Assembly: GCA_948474755.1 (NCBI GenBank)
Contig: CAOLHI010000419.1
Location: 248,001-312,000, forward strand
Source of the DNA: Ctenosaura bakeri
Lineage: Eukaryota; Chordata; Lepidosauria; Squamata; Iguanidae
Length of the DNA stretch: 64,000 nucleotides
Reading direction: 5' to 3'
Shown here: one piece after another, positions 57,450 through 64,000 of the stretch
How the letters are laid out: each line of letters starts with the position of its first letter
Numbering within the stretch: the stretch's first letter is position 1
Position numbers and translations under genes: made by a program
The notes under the pieces: model-generated
Told to the model about the DNA's origin: nothing
Database searches by the model: none
Seen by the model: the letters and a program-made list of their open reading frames with translations, nothing else

Positions 57450-58300
57450 AATCACAGAATCATATAGCTGGAAGAGACCACAACAGCCATGAGTCCAGCC
57501 CCCTGCGATGCAGGAACACAAATTCAAAGCATCCCCAACAAATGGCCAACAAGCCTTTGTTTATAAACCTCCAAATAAGGTGACTCCACCACACTCTGAG
57601 GCAGCATATTCCACTATCAAATGGATCTTCCCATCAGGAAGTTCTTCCTAAAGTTTAGGTGAAATCTCTTTTCCTGTAGTTTGAATCCATTGCCCCATGT
57701 CCTAGTCTCTGGAGCAGCAGAAAACAAGCTTGCTCCATCTTCAACATGACACCCTTCAAATATTCATACATGGCTATCAAGTCACCTCTTAACCTTCCTT
57801 TCATCAGGCTAAACATCCCCAGCTTCGTAAGCTGCTCCTCATAGGCCATAGTTTCCAGACCCTTCACCATTTTAGTCACACTCTTCTGGACATGTTCTAA
57901 CTTGTCAATATCCTTCTTGAATTGTGGTGCCCAGAACTGGACACAGTATTCCAGGTGAGCAGAATACAGTGGTATTATTACTTTCCTTGACCTCAGCACT
58001 ATACTCCTATTGATGCAGCCTAGAATCACTTTAGCTTTCTTAGCTGCTGCGTCACACTGTTGACTCACTCATGTTCAGCTTGTGGTCCATTGAGACTCCT
58101 AGATCTCTTTCACGTGTACTGTTTTCAATTCAGGTATCACCCATACTATATCTGTCCATTTCATTGATTCTTCCTAAGTGTACTACCCTACATTTTCCCC
58201 CGTAAAAATTCATTTTGTTTGTTCTGGTGCAGCTCTCTAATCTGTCAAGGTCATTTTTAATTCTGATCCTGTCTTCTGGGGTAGTAGTTATCCCTCCTAA
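57450..58300 (-). mobile_element. CR1-type LINE, 5'-truncated 3' part
   Basis: The plus strand begins AATCACAGAATCATATAGCT, the reverse complement of the CR1 terminus. On the minus strand one reads, from 58300 downwards, a DLDRLESCTRTNKMNFYG stretch, [15 protein letters not shown], then a 137-codon open frame (57655-58068) with [36 protein letters not shown] and [20 protein letters not shown]. This is the RT thumb to C-terminus of ORF2. It has frameshifts on both sides of the open frame. It is the counterpart of the plus-strand copy at 40966-41511. Confidence 0.9.
57655..58068 (-). pseudogene. CR1 ORF2 open remnant (137 codons)
   Basis: The longest intact piece of CR1 coding sequence here. 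Residues about 30-60 carry the [16 protein letters not shown] block and about 83-108 the LGMFSLxxxRLRGD block. It lacks the catalytic palm and continues in another frame at the C-terminus, so no function is expected. Confidence 0.85.
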
Positions 58301-58340
58301 TTTCTAAGAAATGCCCATCCATCATAAATGCTCTCTCAGT

Positions 58341-58416
58341 TCCAGAAAACCCCATGATAGGTTTGCCTTAGGGTCACCATAAGTTGGAAATGACTTGAAG
58401 GCACACAACAACAAAT
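58341..58416 (+). mobile_element. Sauria-type SINE 3' tail
   Basis: AAAACCCCATGATAGGTTTG, CCTTAGGGTCACCATAAG, TTGGAAATGACTTGAAGGCA and CACAACAACAA form the Bov-B-like tail of the squamate SINE. The head and centre are missing. Confidence 0.85.
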
Positions 58417-58463
58417 AGCTTTGCGTTCTAATATAGGGAAAAAGGCAAGATAAAAATGAATTC

Positions 58464-58497
<34 letters not shown>
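58464..58497. repeat. (TCA)n microsatellite
   Basis: Eleven TCA units; translated in one frame they give a polyserine run that starts a spurious 86-codon frame. Confidence 0.95.
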
Positions 58498-58590
58498 CTT
58501 CAAATATTTAAAGATGTTATCTTCTCCAGGCCTAACATACCCAGCTCCCTGAGCTGTTCCTCACAAGACTTAATTTCAAATATTTCTAGT
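58498..58590 (-). mobile_element. CR1 fragment
   Basis: CTTCAAATATTTAAAGATG followed by CTTCTCCAGGCCTAACATAC and CCAGCTCCCTGAGCTGTTCC is the reverse complement of the CR1 segment encoding the ELGMFSL-KRR block. A separate, shorter piece from the copy at 57450. Confidence 0.75.
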
Positions 58591-59147
58591 TTTTGTTTCT
58601 TTAGTTTCACAATGAAAACACTGGTGTTAGTGTTACTGTTTCAAGTGAAGGTAGAACTGCCCAGAATCATTCCATCTTCACTTGGAGTAGAATGCCTAGA
58701 GAAGGATCATTTTTAAAAGTATTATAAATATTTGAAAAAGATACAAAATTAAAACCAGCTAAGCCTCACTTCCCAATACAGACACACTTGTACTTCAAAG
58801 TCCAAGAAACAGTGATGCTAGTAATATTTAGCTCACCATGTTTTGAGCTTTGGTTGAATGAGTCCAAGGAATAATGAGATTTTTCCTTCTATTTTAGTCC
58901 ATTTTAGAAATAGGTTAGGGCACTCAGATAGCTTTACTCTAGATGTTTCAGACAGAGAAGGTATTACAAGTATGGACTATTTGAAAGAGTGTATCTCCCT
59001 GTACAAACCTGCTAGACCCCTAAGAACTGTAGGGGAAGACTTTTTCTCAGTCCTACCACTGTCCCAGGCTTGCCTGGTGAGGACAAAGGAGAGATCTTTT
59101 TTAGTGGCTGTTTCCACCATATGGAATGCTCTTCCATGGGAGTCTAG

Positions 59148-59298
59148 GGCCATTTCTGCACTAGCCTGTTATAGCACGATGATCCCACTTTCAACATTCT
59201 CTGGAATCCTGGGGTTTGCAGGATTTGCATACCCCAGGATTCCAGAGGATGTTGAAAGTGGAATCATCATGCTATAATAGGCTAGTGCGGAAATGGCC
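59148..59298. mobile_element. Near-perfect palindromic foldback element, subfamily B
   Basis: 151 bp made of two arms of about 70 bp. Ends GGCCATTTCTGCACTAGCC and GGCTAGTGCGGAAATGGCC are inverted with one mismatch; inner arms CCCACTTTCAACATTCTCTG / AGAGGATGTTGAAAGTGGAA and CCTGGGGT / ACCCCAGG. The flanks carry TAG on both sides (59145-59147, 59299-59301). It has the fewest arm mismatches of its group, so it is probably the youngest. It interrupts an L2-like LINE frame. Confidence 0.85.
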
Positions 59299-59394
59299 TA
59301 GGCTGACCCCCTCTCCACTCTCCTTTTGCCAATAAACAAAAACATTTCTCTTTAAGTAGGTTTTTATGTGAGCTGGGGAGCTTTTTATTTATTT

Positions 59395-59790
59395 ACTAGT
59401 GTATTTACCTGGCGTTGCCCGGGATTTTATTTTTCTCTTAAGAATTCACCAAACTGTCTTCTCCAATATCTGTAACTTTCCCGCATGTTCCCCAATCCAA
59501 TCTGTATTCAGAGTTTTTAACATACAGAGGTTGGGTACCTGAGGGAATATACTACCTTCCTTCTTGCTGTTAGGCCTCATCTCCATAGCAACCAGTCTGA
59601 GCTCTCTGGCTGAGAATTCTAAACTAAACCCTCCCTGAACTGGCAACCCAGGATTCCATGGAATCTTCACAGCCAGTCAATGATATAAGGCCTTCTCGCC
59701 TCACACAGCCAATCATATGTGGTCTTTGCCTATCTGATGCAGACAAATAGACAAGCTCACTCACAAACTTTGACTGTTATATAGTAGATT
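59395..59790. mobile_element. Complex insert in the LINE 3' UTR, with a foldback-arm piece
   Basis: The insert opens with GTGTATTTACCTGGCGTTGC, a word I have seen in dispersed repeats but cannot name. It includes at 59597-59665 GAGCTCTCTGGCTGAGAATTC and CCAGGATTCCATGGAATC, an arm of the subfamily A foldback element. It ends near TATATAGTAGATT. No clear target duplication. Confidence 0.4.
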
Positions 59791-59960
59791 AACTTGTTTT
59801 AAAATTATATATTGTTTTTGGTTTGTATAATTTTATGTATTTTTAATGTTCTTGATTGTTTTAAATGTTTTGAACTTAGTTTTGGAGGCCGCCTCAGGTC
59901 CCATTCTGGGAGAAAAAGTGCATACAAATATAATAAATACATAAATAAATAAATATTTGT

Positions 59961-62900
59961 CAGGAATACTTTTTTTTTTTTTTTGAGGGAGAGAGAGGGG
60001 GAATTTCTATCTTTAACAAGTTTGGCAGAACACCTTCTAGTACATATACCAAATCAGTCCTTTTTAAATCTTGTTTGGCAGATAAGAGGCTTATCCCTCA
60101 TGAGCCCTGGTCTAAGCCTTGGATACTGTAATATTCAAAATGTTCACACAACCACTCCAGTTACTAGGAGCCAGTCATCATTGGCTGAGTTTGCTTTGTT
60201 GTCTGGCCACCAGCTGGCACAGAAGGGCTTGATGCCACAACACTCTGTCATGCAAAAGGAAAACTAGGCTTATTAGATATCATCTGGAAAAGCAGCATCC
60301 ATAAGGAAGTCTTCACATTTTACCAAGGATTTATTAGAAAAGCTGCACCTATAGTTACAGGCTGTCCAGGCATAAATAAAATGATCCTTTTGAAGATGCC
60401 TCAGTGGCCATAATTGCAAAAGCATACTCTACAACAGAACAGATGGATATCACTCACTAATCAAGGCAACAGGATCTCCCAATGAACTGGGCATAGTGAC
60501 TACCATTTAGCTGGCACCTACTCATGCTTATTCTGCTCCAAGGCAAACCACATATTGCCAGACATCTGCACACAGTAGGAATAAAACTATGCTATGCTCA
60601 ATAATAGGAGATCAATTGAAACACCTGGTGGAACTTTAGCTTCATCCAGTAGGTCTAATTATATGTTCTTGGCATTCCTGCAGTACTCTGTCTGAATAAA
60701 CAATGAAAAAAATTATCTCTGCAGAACTCACAAGTGATTTTCAAGAGCAATATACAAACCATGGAATCATTCTGTCATAGAATTTGTAACCGCAGATTTT
60801 CTATTTCAGATCTCTGAGAATATGACTAAAATCTGGGGACGACAGGTTGTATGATGCCAAAGTAACGTCTGCGAAGCAATCACTATTAAAAAGTCATTAC
60901 CACAAGAGTTCTTTCATGCTAACATCAAAATCTGTATACAGAAAACCTATATAACTGAGGTTTCTTTGGGGGCATATACAAATATTAATCATTGTTCCAT
61001 GCATATGTCTACTTTTTCACCATCTCCAACTTCCCTGTTAAAAGAGATGAATCTAAATCTACTTTGCGATAAGCCCCAGTGAAATCAAATGAATATGCAG
61101 CATAATCCCTATGTGTTTACTCAGAAATAAGTCATACAGCATTTGTTGGCACTTAAACACTGTTTAGGATTGTAGTTTAAATCCACGGAAATTTGTTTGA
61201 CTTCTAGTTCACAAGTTATTACTGATTTTGCAAGTGTTCAAAGAATATAGCAGTGAGGACACAGGAGTTCACATGCAATGTCCTTGCAGCCATCCAATAT
61301 GTCTTCATCTTAACACATAAAACTATTTCAGGTTCATTTCTGCTGCCTTAATAATCTGTCCTATTAAATAATATTTATGTCATTTTCTTACCTCTGGAAT
61401 GGTCTCACTGTATTTACTTTCCGGTCTGGATTATAAACCCTTCTGCTGTGTGTGTCTCTCTTTCTAATTTATAATAATCAAAATTCAAATGATGATGATG
61501 ACATCGTCTTTATACTGGGCATTTCACCTACAGCCTTATGGTGGTGTCCCACCTCTACTGGGAACACAGGGAGAAAAACTAGCAAAGATGCATAGGAGAG
61601 AGCTGCGGTTGAGGCAGTTTAATATTTGGACAAGCCAGGGCAGAGTGCATAGCTACTCATCCTTTTTAGTATGTTGGAAGTATGATCCTGTGGGGGGGGG
61701 GAAGAACCAGAGATAACAAAGGCAAGTTGTAAGTGGGCCCTCCTTTATACACAGATACCAGTAGCATATTGCAATAGCAGTTAAGCTGGTCATGAACCAC
61801 ATGGTAGATGGAGTGGGGAAACTAGCTCATTTATAGTAATACAGTTGCTGATAGGACATAGAATATGTTTAAGAAAGTAGAGGAGATTAGATTTCTGAGC
61901 ATCAACTGCTTTGCTAAGAAAAAAAATCTTATACATCATTGTGAAATGTTCTTTTGGTCTGGGGCTGAATAAAGTCACAATGCAATGCACCACCATTCCC
62001 AGTGTGGCTGATCTGTGTCATAATATTGCAGGATACTTCCACCACTGTATCAAGGACAGTTGTATGTTGTGGGACAAACAAGTGGAGTTGGGTTTTCTTC
62101 AGTATGGTGGGAATGAGATAGAACTACTTCATGTACCAGTGCTAGATCACATAGATCAGTGGATGAATTCGCATGGCAGGGATCCTAAGGCAGGTAGCAA
62201 CTACTTTAAAGCAGAGGTGCATTGTGTCACTGAGAGGCTGATATTTGGCATCACAGAGTGTTTGAAGACATTGAGCCAGGTGAAAGAATATACATTGGCC
62301 ACTACATAACCTTCTAGCAAACAACCTCCTAGTGCCAGCATCTGTAGGAGATGGCAGTATCTGCTAATGGAGAAGGTGAGGGAAACCTTAGAGGCAGGTT
62401 GCCAACTCAGGAAATGAAGGATGAAAGCCTTAATCCTTCTCAGAGCAGTAGCAGCTCTCTCTGGCAACAGTATTCTAGATCTCTCCCTGAAAGTGATAGG
62501 TTGAAGAATTTTTGAGCTACAAGTCTAGGGTCTATGGTGGAACAGAAAGTAAAACTCCTGCTTACTTGGATGTCAGGAAAAGCACTATATATTTCTACTA
62601 CTTTAGCTACTACTACTATTACTACTGCTATTTCAGCTTTCTGAAATATTGAGAGGCCTATAGCCAGGTGTAGCAGGATCTGGTCATGACTGTCAAACCG
62701 ATGTTTTATTATTCACCAACCCCGTGCCCCAAGTGAGTAGCTGTTTTCAGTGCTGGGTAATATTGTCACACCTCACTGCAGCTGTGTGGAAGCTGGGTTG
62801 GTGGAGCAGCTGATATTTCTGAAAATCAGCCTCCATCTCCTGTGCTTTTGATTCTTAACCAGCATCTCTGGGTGAGCAAGCCTCAACAGACTCTGCCACT

Positions 62901-64000
62901 GTCACTCCTTCTCTTATGTTATCCTTATATGTCTTAATTTCCACTTCCATTTTAGTTGTATTTGCATTTTTCTAGCTTAGAAATTCAACATTGAGGAATT
63001 CCCCCCACTGCAGATACCAGAAAGTCAAAGATTTTATCCCTGTCCTTTCCAGTTTCATTTTGGAGACCCATGCAATGTTTTGTTTCTTCCAGAATATTTC
63101 CTCTCAGCTTCCAGTATGATCAGACACTTGTTATATCAGCTCCACAGGTTGGCTTATTTTAACCCAGTATTTTCAAGGATGAAATAGCTCAGTTGAACTT
63201 GCTGTTGGTTTCTGCTGTCTTGGTGCTCTCAGTTCCTTGAGACAGCCCCCTCCCATTAGGTTTTAAGTGATATTGTGTGGAGGGTGTTTTTCCTAGTGGG
63301 AGGAGGCATGGGGAGGGACTCAAGGGAGGGAGGGACTATGGCAATCAAGAAAATGCCTCCACAAACAAACCAAATGAAATACTCTTAAAGAAGAGGGAGG
63401 CATTAGTGAAAAATAAAACATCTGTATGGATCTGAGGTCCTGGGAAAAACTGCCACTTTGAAACAGAAAACCTATGATATCTCAAGAAATGTTTAGATGT
63501 GGGAACAGTGATATGCAGGTACAAGTGAGAGAAAAAGTCCTGAAACTCTTGGTCTGGATTGGCCTTATATCTCCCTTACTACAACATAGCATATGTCTCA
63601 AATGGTGGCTTAAAAAGTCCAGTGAATTTAATCCTGTTTTTGAACCCCTTTTAACAATAGTCAAATATACTGTACTCTTGTAAGTAGCATACTAATGAAA
63701 TCATTTTTGTCTATACCATTTCCATCATCGTCTTATTAATAGTGTTATTTATTTACACTTACTTTAACAAATTAGAATTAGAATACATTCTCTGCAAAAT
63801 TGTTCAACACACCCATGAGCAACATCTATAACATTTACTGAAAAGTCTTTCACACAGCAGTTGTTTGGTTAACAGTGGCAGAGTAATTAAAACCTGCTCT
63901 GGTAAGCATCATGTCACATTGTTTTTGACGGTGAGAGAACAATACCTGAAGGTGTAATTGCCCTTACATTTTATGGATTCTTTTAAGATCAAAGCCATCA
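59961..64000. other. Unassigned intergenic DNA
   Basis: A T run follows the LINE at 59968-59984; a dispersed repeat fragment lies at 61101-61175 and a G run at about 61691-61701. Frames at 61911-62309 (132 codons) and elsewhere have no known domain. The last 180 bp are repeat-free with a conserved-element feel. No gene recognised. Confidence 0.4.
61101..61175 (-). mobile_element. Sauropsid dispersed repeat fragment
   Basis: CATAATCCCTATGTGTTTAC, TCAGAAATAAGTCATACAGC and TTTAGGATTGTAGTTTAAAT match, reversed and in part, the repeat at 13963-14025. Confidence 0.45.

Larger units (their letters stand above)
58890..59960 (+). mobile_element. L2-like LINE 3' end, interrupted
   Basis: The frame at 58858-59140 encodes the end of a non-LTR ORF: YLKECISLYKPARPLRT (about residues 42-58) and LVRTKERSFLVAVSTIWNAL (about residues 73-92), the 'Y.PARxLRS ... 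FSVxAPxLWNxLP' ending shared by L2 and related LINEs. A foldback element splits it at 59148, and a complex insert lies at about 59395-59790. The LINE resumes with a T-rich 3' UTR and ends in GGAGGCCGCCTCAGGTCCC, then AAAAAGTGCATACAAATATA and an AAAT repeat, a typical squamate LINE end. The exact clade is uncertain. Confidence 0.7.

Noticed and set aside
58456..58716. Frame starting with a polyserine run
   Set aside because: The serines are a (TCA)n microsatellite and the next part is an antisense CR1 fragment.
61911..62309. 132-codon plus-strand frame
   Set aside because: No recognisable domain, no splice or promoter evidence; likely chance.
1..64000. Host protein-coding exons
   Set aside because: I looked for recognisable domain pieces flanked by splice signals on both strands and found none outside transposons; short or fast-evolving exons could still be missed.

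Overview
This 64 kb window looks like intergenic DNA from a squamate reptile (lizard or snake; species not determinable). It is AT-rich and has no recognisable host exon, no conserved open frame, no RNA gene, no operon-like structure and no CRISPR array. The assignment rests on the repeat mix: CR1/L3 LINEs ending in the octamer-like ATTCTATGA tail, Bov-B (RTE) fragments, a tRNA-derived SINE with a Bov-B-like tail (Sauria SINE type), Vingi (ingi clade), L1, L2, DIRS-like and ERV remnants, and many foldback DNA elements. Nearly every long open frame is either a broken transposon frame or chance.

Layout. 1-3.3 kb: unassigned AT-rich DNA with an L1 3'-end scrap. 3.3-5.8 kb: a CR1 copy followed by an L1 copy, both on the minus strand. 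5.8-20 kb: mostly unique sequence with a DIRS-like remnant (8.9 kb), a SINE (12.2 kb), a foldback element (15.1 kb) and a GC-rich candidate element (17.3 kb). 20.2-21.9 kb: decayed retroviral pol on the minus strand, split by a CR1 tail. 22.4-24.3 kb: a hairpin element, a SINE piece and a second DIRS-like remnant. 27.2 kb: a chimeric foldback element. 29-30.9 kb: L1 split by a foldback element. 31.8-32.4 kb: an internal Bov-B RT fragment between 84-bp direct repeats. 33.4-36.1 kb: GC-rich and AT-rich foldback elements around and inside a Vingi LINE. 39.2-41.5 kb: foldback element, well-delimited solo LTR, CR1. 41.7-44.9 kb: Bov-B then L2. 45.7-46.2 kb: foldback element carrying another repeat. 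48-49.2 kb: LTR-like DNA. 51.6 kb: GC-rich foldback element. 54.5 kb: second CR1/L3 family. 56-57 kb: LTR-like piece and a minus-strand Vingi end. 57.4-58.6 kb: CR1 plus SINE tail. 58.9-60 kb: L2-like LINE interrupted by a near-perfect palindrome. 60-64 kb: unassigned.

The most informative signal is a group of at least a dozen foldback elements with related termini (consensus about GGSCCHTTYCRCAC) and 3-bp target duplications (TAG, ATA, TTA, TAA, CAG, CCT). Several have internal hairpins, one is chimeric, and several sit inside LINEs, which gives a relative insertion order. A few unassigned blocks read like conserved non-coding elements, but that needs alignment. I found no convincing new gene system. 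Family names come from recognising protein motifs and characteristic ends by eye, not from a database search.
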